The notes beneath the pieces were generated by a model that was not told the origin of the DNA, searched no databases, and was given only the letters and a program-made list of their open reading frames with translations. A DNA stretch of 64,000 nt from Gracilaria gracilis (taxonomy: Eukaryota > Rhodophyta > Florideophyceae > Gracilariales > Gracilariaceae): positions 558,001-622,000 of the forward strand of contig JARGSG010000195.1 of the NCBI GenBank assembly GCA_030374805.1, given 5' to 3'. This document shows positions 32,961 to 44,187 of this stretch, piece after piece (position 1 is the first letter of the stretch; every line of letters starts with the position of its first letter). The position numbers and the translations under genes were made by a program.

Positions 32961-35066
32961 TCAGCGGTGGCGGTAGTGAAAACGAGAGAAAAACAGCTTC
33001 GACGCTGATTCTCAAATCTCATTCTGAGATAATCATAAGATCTCGTCAGGGGGTGTCCCGTCGGCGTGAGACAGCCCCATAAATTCGCCACCGAAGTATT
33101 AAAATTTTTCAGTCGAAAAATAATGCAATGCAAGAGCTACCTAAAATCTCGCATGCTCTTCGTAAAAATTTGTAGGGAGAAATTCATCATTTCGGAAGGG
33201 AATAGCGGGAACTTGGCCTTTTATTGAGAAGCGAAACAAAATTTTTATAAGTAAGTGACGCAATTCCTACGAATATGTGTCCACAACAGAACCCAACGCA
33301 AGTCAAAAACAATTTTGCTTTTGAATCACTAATTTCATACCATAATTTTGTACTGCAATATAAATGAGTTCCAACTGCTGAGACAATAGTGCAAACGGGG
33401 GTTAAAGGGATAAAGATTAGTTTTAAGAATTACGGCGATTTATATACAAGGCGTTTGTGTACACGTTTTAAAAAACTGGAAATTGAAATAAATCTATTTT
33501 CGCGATCTTAGCAATATCATCGACATGTTTCCTAGAGAGGATGCGAAACTTAGGATACCGTTTTTCCCGCAGCAACAAAAGGTAACCCAGTTGTGGTATT
33601 CTATAGGATTAGTGTATCTCAAAACTTTTAGTAAACTTAGATGGCAGCATCAAAAGCACCTTAAAGTATTTCTAACTTTATGTACTAAATGCACCCGCAC
33701 CAAGTTAAAAGCGTAACCAGTGTGTTATAAAGCGCTGAAATTGTCTTACGAGCCTATTACCACTTCCAATTTTACCGTAATAAAATACTTTAAATATAAA
33801 ACAAATTAGTTTTTCTGATAGAACTTACTAATGGTTAAAGCGGTATTCTCAATTTCTTGAACTAGATCCAAAGTCATGAATATCACCGGCGTTCTTGTTT
33901 TCATATATCACGGTGCCTAGAGCTACAAAATGACATCATTTTGATGTTGATGGTGGGCTGCATGAATGTTGGAGCTGACCTATAGAAGTGGTCAGATTTA
34001 CAGTGCAGAATCGCGGACATAAAACCGTTGCCGCTGTTTACTGTGTGGAAACTATTAGAAGTAAATATTATGTAGACAGCATGACGCAGAAGCGTGTGTT
34101 GCTCATCTCTAATTCTATTAAATATTTTAACCTTTCTCAAATAAAACAAATTTTAATGCAATCAATTTCTGTGCATATTTCGCTAAATAAAAGATTTTTT
34201 CGCTCTCCAGGTAAACCAAAGTATCAAACTTGGGACAATTTCGCACTGTATGGCGCTCACTCGTGGTAACCTGTTGGTTTCGCTAAGCTCACACTTATTT
34301 TCATATGTAAAGAACAACAAAAAATTGCACTCTGTGGCGCGGTAGACGTTTATGGATTTGATGCACTATCAAAAAGGTTTAACCCTAATATAAGGCGTTA
34401 TATACCCGATATATCGATTTATTTACCAATCTAGAAAGTCAGTTATGCAAAGATTGAAATACATAGGGCAGTGACAAGAAAGCCAGTGTTATTGCCTCTA
34501 TCTGTGTGTACCATAACATTGCCAATCTTGCTGTAAAGCCCCAAGGTCTACACTTTTACGGGCGTTCATGTTTGCAGAAAACGCGGTACTTATCGCTACG
34601 AAGTGACATTCTTTTGCACCTCGAGGTTACCGTGCAAGACTGACAAACAAAGACAGCCATACTTACAGTGCGAAAGAGTTGAAAGGAACCAGTTTATAGT
34701 AATTTTGAGCAGATAATTACACAGCGCGGCTTGACACCATATGATTCTGTTTCTATTCCTAAGTAAATACAATAGTTATTTAAATATAAAACAAAGAATG
34801 CAACTCGTTCTATTTATACGTACATTTCGCAATCTGGATGGTTTCCGGGTTTCTCCAGGTCTGAAACATGCATCCACTCCAAATATAGAAGGCTCTCACT
34901 TACCGTTGGTACACTGAACGTACATAGAAGTTTAATGAGTTCGGGCCTTTACACTTGTAACGCTCTGCTTGTCGCCCGGTTCTCTGGGCTCATATCGCAC
35001 TCTCGTGTCAGTTGATACCAATTTTACACGAGCCAACAATAAATCAACCTAGCAGTTCATCATACC
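32961..35066. other. Unassigned AT-rich region
   Basis: Over 2 kb of low-GC sequence with only short frames and no motifs I can support. Confidence 0.45.
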
Positions 35067-35383
35067 TAGCGTAGTCGGTGGAATGTCGCGCTTGTCCTAC
35101 AGGCGTGCGCAGGGGATTCGTCGCGACGCTGTCACTCTCACTGCAAAAGAACAGGGAAGAAGTCCGTTCCCTCCGTCTGGCCTCCCTGCGACCTCCTCTC
35201 CTTCGGGGGCCGCGCTATAGACGGCGACAGTTTTTTATTCATTCTCCTCCCTGCGCTGCGAGCTCACTGAGCTGCGCGAGCAGCGCAGGATTTCGACACC
35301 ACTGTCTAGTCCCGCTTAAGGTCATCGTCAAAACAGAACCAGCACACGCGGATGATGCGTGTGCAACAAGTACTGAAACCACA
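35067..35383 (-). repeat. 3' LTR of copia-like element
   Basis: 317 bp, similar throughout to the right LTR with scattered substitutions and small indels, indicating an old insertion. Confidence 0.88.
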
Positions 35384-36299
35384 CACCGCCCACTCGCCGA
35401 GATCACCACAAACCAAACGTAGGGCGGCATTGAGACTAGTTCAATCTCTCTTGGCGTACAAGGAACGATAGAGGTTAGTACGTAGAGTTAGCAGTTTGCG
35501 GCAGAGTGCTCATCTGATTCGAAACTAGAGCAAGATGACGATAACGGCTGAGAGATAAACCAAGCGACTCCAACAACCAAACAGGTACAAGAACAAGACA
35601 AGTAGCACAAACAAAAAAGAACAACGAGGTTCAAATTAACATTTCACAAGGGACCGTAATGGTGTAGAGCAAAGCTACATGAGGCCACGGCGCGAAAAAT
35701 ATCGCCACATTGTACGGCACTGACTGCGAAAGATCGTAGATAAGAAACGACGGTGGCGCGGGTTCGATGGCTCTGTTCCCTGCGGCAAGCGGTGCGGCGG
35801 CGGTACACCCAGTAGAGGCGAGCACGCAGTAGTTCAGCCATTGCTGTGGTCGCCCACGTGCATACGCATAGCGTGTCTGGGTGTTAAGAGTGCTAAACAC
35901 ACGAAACCGTTTCCATGCTGAGCGACTCGCACGCACCAAAGGACGATGGATCCCGACCACCAGAAGCGGTGCCCAGCATGAACTTTTCATCGGGGCGTGG
36001 TGGCCGGGCGCCCGCGGGTGCGCTGAGCCATGTGTGTAGGAGCCAAGAAGAGGGGGCCGATTCGGCCGTTGGCGAACACACAGGCCGAGTGTTCTGATGT
36101 CTAGGAACGCACCAACAACGAAGAACTATGCCTGCTTGGACGGTGGGCCCGGGAAGAGTGTAATCCAAGGACAGAAGGGAAGAGATGATATGCATAGTTT
36201 TTCGCACAACAGCCGCAGGTACCCAAAGCGTCGTAGACAATCGCGAAATTTTTAGTAAAAAACACCGGAACTTGTAGTACTTGGGGAACCAGAGAGGAT

Positions 36300-37400
36300 G
36301 TGCGTGAACCTGAAACAAGTGGAAGCGAGACATGGAAGTTGAAGAGTGTTACATCAATCACTCAAATCCCCAGTGGAGTACCTCAATCATATCGTGTGGA
36401 ACACGAATCTGGGGAACATCGGTTGTATTCAGCAGGAGAATGTCTCCATCTCATTGGTGAGGTTCTGTTTGAATGGGGTAGCGCTCGGCCCGGCACGCGA
36501 CTTGACGATGAAATTGCAACCAAATACGGGTTTTATGACGGCGATGAAAATGAACCCAACTGGTCTATTGATGAACTGCAGCTCACCGAGAGCGATTGTG
36601 TCCTTCCAGGGCTGACGGGTGTCCGAAAGTACAGCGGGCTGGCTTACTACGCCCGGAACCGTGGCAAAGCTCATTGGGGCTGGTGCAAAGTATCCTTGAA
36701 CAGCTTATCGGGTCCAGGGTTGGCCTTAGCGTTGATACGACAGGGCATATGACATGACCCATTGTATTGTAAGGTGCAAAGAACTGGCAATAGATTGTCG
36801 TTAGTGGCTCATGGTACAATCGCGGCGCTCGATGCATTGGACCAGTACTGCACCCTGCATCCGCAAAAGGTAGTTCAGGAAAGTTCTTCTGAAAATCGTC
36901 CGCACTTTAAATGTACTCCAAAATACCAGCTTGTTGAAAAAGAGATGGTGATATTCAAAACGGACCAGTTCTGTATGCAAAATTCTCCCATCAATGCCGC
37001 AGAGCGCTTGGTAGGAAAACGCTACACAAAGTGCACGTTACTCAGCTCTAACATGCTGGCATTGTTCAACTTCTGTGATGTTGCAAACTGGCTGCAAGGA
37101 AAACCACCGAAACTAGAGCTCAACCGAGTGAAAACGTTGGGCACAAACATCAGCAAACTACGATGGGTTGTTGCACAAGCTGATAGGGTATACCTAGTCT
37201 GGCTTCGGGCCAGTAATATAGATCACGTCGTCTGCGTTGACGCGATTAACAACCAAATTCAAGACGCTGTTGAGCCACATCCACTCGAACTTTCTTACAA
37301 AGCGTTGTGCGGCTGTGTAGGAGGCACCGGAGAGGGTGTCCGCGTACTGGAGCTCCGAAGACTTATTTTCCAAGGAAAGCCAACAAGTGGCCAACAGTGA
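36300..37400 (+). pseudogene. Antisense reading frame inside the copia-like element; possible papain-like cysteine protease domain
   Basis: On the plus strand, between the end of pol and the 3' LTR, one phase stays open from about 36236 to 37400 except for a single TGA at 36750-36752. The second half has a pattern reminiscent of papain-fold proteases: DQFCMQNSPINAAERL (candidate nucleophile Cys in a ...C..NS..NA... context), NIDHVVCVDAINNQIQDAVEP (candidate His and Asp), then ELSYKALCGCVG. The first half is unrecognised. There is no ATG near the 5' end; an upstream frame starting at ATG 35915 (60 codons) could be a first exon. It may be a captured gene or an element-borne accessory ORF, transcribed opposite to gag-pol. 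The fold call is tentative. Confidence 0.4.
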
Positions 37401-37439
37401 AAGAAAGTAAATGTTTTCACTGTTTCTAGCACCTTCAGC

Positions 37440-40400
37440 TTGGCGAATAACTAAACCCTTGTCACAGAAACCCTCTTGGCTCTGTTCAATATGCTGAGAT
37501 CGAGCGATCCCGAACGCATAACGACATTCAGCTTCCGGAACATGGCCACATTCCTTTTGGTGAGAGCAACCTCCAAATTCTGCGAACCTCGCACCTATTG
37601 GGGGACAGATATCTTTCCAGTTTCAAACGAGTCTCGAAGTCTTGCAATCGTGGGCCGAAGCCGATAGTCACTACCTTCATGTAGAGTGGTGAACGTAGAG
37701 TAGAGCCCGTCCGAATTTACAGTCAAAACAGACGGTAGTCCCTCATTTACCCCATATATAACTGCGATAGCAGAGGACATGGATGAGCCAAGATCGGCGG
37801 ATAGAGCGGCTGCAAGAATCTCAGCACTGATGGAACCTGTCCATTGAAGCCGATGAAAACTGGGCAACACATCACTCCCCGCAGGCATGAAAGGTCCGGA
37901 GACATAACCAATTTGCTCATACGACCCCTTTCCTTGAATGGCATCTGAAAATGCGAGATACCGTTAGGATATGGCCAATGAGGATGGGCAACGGTATAAC
38001 AGTTCCGGAGTAAGTGCCTGGAGTTTCCCAAGGACTTGGGTTGCAAGTATCAAGTCGGAGACAAGAAGCCTAAAGATTCGCTGCTGTAGATAGCTGGCAG
38101 CGAAGGAAGCCTGAGGAAGTATTTAATGCATAAGAAAGGTGAGTGACCCAGTGAAACCAAGAAATTTGGTTTGCTCGAACCATGTGCATGGAGATTCGAA
38201 CGATTTGCGTCGCTGGGCTAGCACTTCAAGCTCATAGATACTCGACATATACTCATGCATGTTCACCTAGATCAAGCCATCGACCTTCTGGCTAATTCTC
38301 AGTCTGTTGAAGATCATATTCGATGAAGTGTCGAACTTTCCAACTGTGAACCAGCGGCTGATATTTTGGTGGAAGCTCTCGAGATCGGAAGGCGAAACGG
38401 TGAGAAACATGTCATCGAGAAATTTGGCCAAAGCCAGTTTGATCGATCCATCATCGTTGCGCAGTACAAATAGCTGCGGCAAACCGAGGACTGGCTCTAT
38501 TTCATTGTCCGACAACCACTCCTCCACGGCAAGCTGCCAAAGTCTTCCTGATTCGACAAGGCCATAGGTAGCTGCAAGGAGTTTCCAAACATTTCTGGGG
38601 TTTGCCCAGCCCGTTGACGGAATCATGTAGATATCTCTCGTGAGTTCACCTCCTTGCAAATAAGCCCCTTCGATATCTAGGGTGGCTAGAGGTAAAGCGA
38701 GAGTAGCTGCGATGGATAGCACAGTTCGGATTATTGGGAACTGCGCCGAAGAGGTGTCTTTGCGAGTACCATCCTTCTCTTTGTCCCGGTTACTATGGAG
38801 AACAAGTCGACATTTAAGACAAAATGCACCACCTTCACCATCATCTTTAAGTTGAAAAAAGCGGTGGGATGTTAGAATGTTTGCGTACTTTGGGAGAGAA
38901 GACCGATATATTTCGTGTAACGGTCCTTGTATACCGACTTCTCTTTAACAATGGCCTTGTCGACCATCCATCTTGACAGGAACTGAGTTTTATATTCTGA
39001 AATTTGTTTCTTCCCCACCACGTCTAGAGCTTGATGGAGGATCTTTTGCTCCACAGAAACGAGCTGGGCGGGAGGAATAACATTACTCATGACTGTAGAA
39101 CCTACATCCTAGTCGAGACGAGGTGGGTCATGAGGGGTACCGATATCCCTTTCAGTAGTATTGACAACCTGTGGCCTTTCTCCGGCAAGCAAGGAGCAAA
39201 CTTTTGGGTGGAAGGACCACAGTGTAGGCTCATCGTTTAACAGGAAGTTAAGCGTGCTCTTGCGAGGAGGTTCCCGAGTCTCAAGCTCAGGACCAGTTTG
39301 TCGTTGTCCGGAAGCGGGCGTATTGTCAAATTTGATGCCCGAGGCTTGGTCAACGTCCACAATCCCATGTGAAAAAGGATAGGTGTATCCCACTTACTCA
39401 AGCTCCGCCAAGAGGGCGGAATTTGGGACGAGTCGGACATCCTCGTACGCAGCACGAATGCTGGGGCTCTGGTGCTTCTGATTAGAAGAGAGCAGAAGCG
39501 AATGCTCCTGTGCCCTCTGTACGAACCCGACTTTCCATATTCCAAATTTCGGGCCCGTTTGAAATAGTATACCACGGTATTCAGCGAAAACTGAACCTGC
39601 GTGGGTACCTTCGGGTTACGAGTCTTTTCCAGAGTTTAAATAGCCCTTCTTGCCACCTGTTCTCGGTAGGCATCCTGGAGCTCCTCTGTAATACGATTCT
39701 GAGGCAAACCCATCACGCTGGGCGTATAGCCTCGAACGAGTTCGAAGCTACTCATTTTTCTGCTCCCAAACATACAGTTACTCAGGAAGGTGGCCCTGGA
39801 GAGAATCTCCATGTAGGTGAATTCGGTCTTTCTCACAGCTGCAAATTAGCTTGCATCTCGTAGAAGTCTCATGGAGATAAGCCTAACTACGCCATTCTTG
39901 GATTCTACAACTCCGATCTTATTGGGCCTTCGAGATGGTCTAGGCTCAAAATAGATCAAATGCGCTTTGAGAAAGTCCTTGAAAATTTCTTTCTCGAACT
40001 CTGAATCATCAGAGAGCGACTCCGGGGGACCGTATACATTCACCCAGTGTTGCTCGAAAGCGGTTTTGACTTCACTTAGTTCTCTTGACTCCAGCATTGC
40101 AGTAACAGGAAAGGCTGAAGAGAGGTCAATGATATGGAGGATTGGGATGTTCTCCATTTTCGAGATGAAGAAGAAGTCAATTTTGATGTGTCTATTGAAT
40201 GGGACAAGCAATCGCCGAAGCGAGATCTTTTTAGACGATGAGAGCCGCCCAATGGGCACCGGCAGTGGAGTGACATGTGGTGCACTTAATAAGAGCAGCT
40301 TGTAGGGAATGCTGCAGTACTGGAGTTAGGATGCCAGCACGGCGACAGATCTCCTTCATGTCTTCGAGAGGCATATGGGTAAAACCATGGAGCTTAGCTG

Positions 40401-42270
40401 CAAACTGACGGCACACATTGTGGTTCGAGTATTTCTTCTCAGAACCAGAGCTTAAGTCTTCGAAACCATACTACGGTACGAAGCGAAGTAAGAGGATATC
40501 GATTCGCTTGTGCTCGGCACTACGACAACCCTCGTCTGAATTGTATCTTCTGGGTCACCTGGGATAGTGGAGCTGTATGTTTGAAATCGCAGGTCCGAGT
40601 CGGACCGGACATCCTTAGGTAACGCAAGGAGTCCCTCGCGACCTGGTAGGCCCCTTTTATGCAGCAGTTGGCTACCGATGAGAATGAGACCATCATTCTC
40701 CACCATGTACACAGAAAGGGACGTCTCCTGGCCCTTGATGTTGGTCAATGGCAGGTCCCAGATCGCAAATTCAATACGAGCATCATCACAGTTCGTCCCA
40801 TACCCATGAGAGAATGGTTCACGGTCAAGCGGGCGAATTTGAAAAGGGACCCCCAAGTGCTGAAGCAAGACGCACGGCTGACTTAACGCCACCAACACTT
40901 TTGGGACAGCCAAGGTCCAGAATGGGGTTGGGATCATCCCTCATTTTCTTTGCCGTTACGGCTCCACGCCTCGATATTAGGCTCGATTGGTGCTCGAAGG
41001 TGTGGAGCCCTTCCGAAGAAAACCTTCAGACGGCTTATTACTCTGAGAAGATTCCTGTTCTAGGCGAATTATTTTTTGGAGATATGTTTCACCGTCAGTG
41101 TACGGGCAATCATTCAAGTTACGATAGTGATCAGGAAACCCATAGACGAAGCAGAAGCCTTTCCGTGTATTCGGACGCTTCTTTTGGAAACCCCAGCTGT
41201 CTCCAGGGCTCCTCGATGGATGGCCTGCATCCGTCTTCTTCTCATTTGCCTTCTTGTTACCTCGATAAAGGGAAGGCTCTGAAGAGCGTTTCGATTCAGA
41301 AGTCTGTACACCATAGGAGAGAAGGGCTTTGTGAACTCTCTGCTGTACCATTGCTTCGATACCATTGCGGAAAAATTCTGATGAAGCCTGTTTAGTGGCC
41401 GATGAAGGAGAATGCAAGACCAAAACAGCATCATCCAGATGAAGGACGACACGAGGAGCAGCTGGCTTAGCAATCGCCTTAATGTTCGCAGGCTAACCAT
41501 CTGCTTTTCGCTGAGGAAATCTCAAAAATTGTATAACCAGGGAATCGGAAGCTTCTTTGACTTTCCGGCAGTGCTCGTGAAGCTTCGTCTGCAGCCCCTC
41601 CAAAGTTTCAGGCATCTACACGGGGTCTAGAGTACTTAAAAGTAGATCCGAGATCTCTCGAGTCCTGTTAATAGCAGTAAAGAGAACAAGACCACCATCG
41701 ATAGCATTCTGTCCATGATCCGCTCGAGACTGGGCTTGTGCGAGAAGCTGGAGTACAGCATTGTCTAGGGTGTTTTTGGGGAGGTTGGCGTTATTAATCA
41801 GAGTAGTCGCCAAAACTTCACCAATATGGGTTGACTATTCAAATCCAGCATGAAGAAGATGCTGAGAGGCCAAACCACGGAAGCGATCGACAAATGCAAC
41901 AAGATCTTCGTTTTTCTTCCTACGAAAATTTGATATTTTGTTGAAACACGATATAAGACGATTAACCATCGCGATTGGTGGATGAACCGCAACCAAGTCC
42001 CCGATTTCCTGAACGGCTTGAATTTGATCTTCCTGAGGAAATCAATTCTTTCTTTGACCTGAGCTTCTTCGAAGATATTTTTTGAGCAGGCGGCAAGCCA
42101 TACTCAACGAGGATGCGGCCAAAAATGGTGAAAAGTGTCTTATAAAGCTTGTCAGGATCTTTTTCAGCAGCAATTTGAATGGTGTCAACCCACTCCGAAA
42201 TATTTCGACGCCATTGCAGAAGATTCTTGGAGCATCATCATAATAAGAGTATATCATGAGAGTTAGACAT
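37440..42270 (-). pseudogene. Degenerate copia-like gag-pol
   Basis: Reading from the right: gag begins near ATG 42269 (MSNSHDILLL) and includes RRKKNEDLVAFVDRF; a zinc-knuckle relic FCFVYGFPDHYRNLNDC (one Cys lost) near 41150; a protease-like region near 40800-40600; integrase with IDLSSAFPVTAM, LSDDSEFEKEIF and GVVESKNGV (D, D, E) at about 40150-39890; RT with TLDIEGAYLQGGELTRDIYM, LLAATYGLVESGRLW and KFLDDMFLTVS (the FxDD site) at 38720-38380; RNase H text SDGLYSTFTTLHEGSDYRL near 37700. Many stops and shifts. Confidence 0.85.
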
Positions 42271-42300
42271 ACTAGACGCTCTCGGCTCTGGGCCCATAAC

Positions 42301-42614
42301 TAGCCTAGTCGGCGAAATTTCGCCCTTGTCTTACAAGCGTGCGCAGAGGAGTCGTCGCGCCGCTCTCGCTCTCAATTCAAAAGAACAGGGAATATGTCCG
42401 TTCCCTCCGTCTTGCCTCCCTGCGATCTCCTCTTTTTCGAGGGCCACGCCAGACGGCGACAGGTTTTATTCATTCTCCTCCCTGCGCTGCGAGCTCACTG
42501 AGCAGCACGAGCAGCGCAGGATTTCGGCACCACCGTCTAGTCTCGCGCAAGATCATCGTCAAAACAGAACCAGCACACGCGGATGACGCGTGTGCAACAA
42601 GTACCGAAACCACA
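42301..42614 (-). repeat. 5' LTR of copia-like element
   Basis: 314 bp. In element orientation it begins TGTGGTTTCGG and ends ...GACTAGGCTA. Flanked on the right by the ATACC duplication. Confidence 0.88.
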
Positions 42615-42619
42615 ATACC

Positions 42620-43368
42620 ACTCGTTAATTCTTTCCGCGCCGATTTTCGGGGCATCTCGAATGCCATTGCCACAGTGTGGCAAAGTTGCCATTTAAACAG
42701 CTGGCCGCCGCGGCCAAAGTAAAATTACGATTGGCTGTTTTCGCTCTGCACTGGCACGTGTATCCGATAGTTGAGCAACTTACATTGTGCATATGGCAAT
42801 TCCCGCACACATATCGTAGCCAGCCACAAAGAATGGAAACGCAAGACCAAGTTTGACATCCATAAATGTCTAGGCGAGCAATTGCATCTCTCTGTGCTTA
42901 TTTCTGATGCACTGGCATTCGATGAAGACATTACTTTCGAGCTGAGTAGTAATTAAGCCTTTAATCCTAACCAACTAGAAAAACCAAACAAGTTTTTTGT
43001 AGAGACAAGGTTACGTTTGACAATCCGTCCGGTACATTATCTAATCCAATACTAAGCCGGCACAACTTGTTGGAATTGATATGAATGTGAGTGATTTTAT
43101 GCGCTATTATCTGAAATTTTCGTCCAACCACTTTGTGGAATCACCCGCTTTCCGGCCGAGTAGAATGCCAACAATGTCCATTCATGGAGCCCTGACGGCG
43201 CACGCGCCATGCCTACCCCTCTGTAGCCGGTAAAATCACCAGTCCTGCCGCCAAATCAGTTATGACGTGGTTTTTGACTCCATCACAACCCACCGTTCGA
43301 TTACGGAGACTGTGTGTCACATAGTGACGTAGCTTAGTGCAGCACTGAAATAGAATTAAAATATCTTC
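42620..43368. other. Unassigned spacer between two copia elements
   Basis: A short plus frame ending near 42956 shows no recognisable motif. Nothing else seen. Confidence 0.4.
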
Positions 43369-43373
43369 GTATC

Positions 43374-43636
43374 TGTTAGAGCTATGCATTGTTGTACAAC
43401 TGCATATGCCCCTCGTGCTTTCTGTTTGTATTCGTATCTTGCTCTCTCACGTCCTCTCTGTTCGTATTTGTATTTTGTATTTGTTTACGGGAGCACATAT
43501 GTGCTCATCTCTTGTGAGCACATATGTGACTCTCTCGATAACAATGCTCGTCGCTATGTTGTTATAAGCGCTCTCAACGTCTGTGGGAAGTTGAGATATG
43601 CAGGTCAACTCGTAAAACCTTTTCTCTTCTTTGATA
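43374..43636 (+). repeat. 5' LTR (truncated) of second copia element
   Basis: Matches 56231-56494. Contains a perfect 16-bp palindrome GAGCACATATGTGCTC near 43492-43507 and a second partial copy near 43516. Confidence 0.8.
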
Positions 43637-43638
43637 AG

Positions 43639-43865
43639 TCACGTCGGTGTTATCGGAATGCTAGTTTGACGGTCAAAAATGGCCGAATTAAAACGAACGA
43701 AAAACCGGTGAGTTTATCCAAATTTGGAAGTGCTAATTTCCGAAAATATTTCCACCTTTCCACTTGTGCTAGTTTTTCTCGAAAGAATTATTCCAAATTT
43801 TTTCCATCTTTGCTAGTTTGGATGGAAGGGAAACTAGCATACTTCTTTCGTTTATGGTAGTTTCG
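43639..43865. repeat. Left subterminal region of transposon copy 2 with CTAGTT repeats
   Basis: Collinear with 15314-15560: GTTATCGGAATGCTAGTTT at the start, then further CTAGTTT and AAACTAGCAT words. Confidence 0.5.
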
Positions 43866-44187
43866 CAGCACAATTTAAGTGTGTTAGTGTCACCTACGTT
43901 CATGTATATGGTGGCGAATAGCGAGATAGACACTTAGATAGAAACTTAAATAGCTGTTTATCGAATAAGAATAGGAGTATACAAATAGATCGAATACCTT
44001 TTCAGTTTGAGGAGATGGGTTCACTAGTCAACACCTTTCACATCAGGCATTCGTTTACTAAATATATGAAACGCATTCGAATCACGTGCGATCATCCCCA
44101 CCACTCTGTCCCACCGTCCGTGCGCCATATTACGCTCCCCGCAACGTACCCCCAATTTTCTCCAACACCCCCCTAACCTTCCCCGCC

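Larger units (their letters stand above)
35067..42614 (-). mobile_element. Ty1/copia-like LTR retrotransposon with both LTRs and 5-bp target duplication
   Basis: Direct LTRs at 35067-35383 and 42301-42614, flanked by ATACC at 35062-35066 and 42615-42619, an exact 5-bp target duplication. The element reads on the minus strand: 5' LTR on the right, a presumed primer-binding site next to it, gag, protease, integrase, RT and RNase H leftward, and a purine-rich GAGTGGGCGG before the 3' LTR. Integrase precedes RT, the copia order. LTR ends are TG...TA. The 7.5-kb unit is structurally complete, but its pol frame is heavily mutated. Confidence 0.88.
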
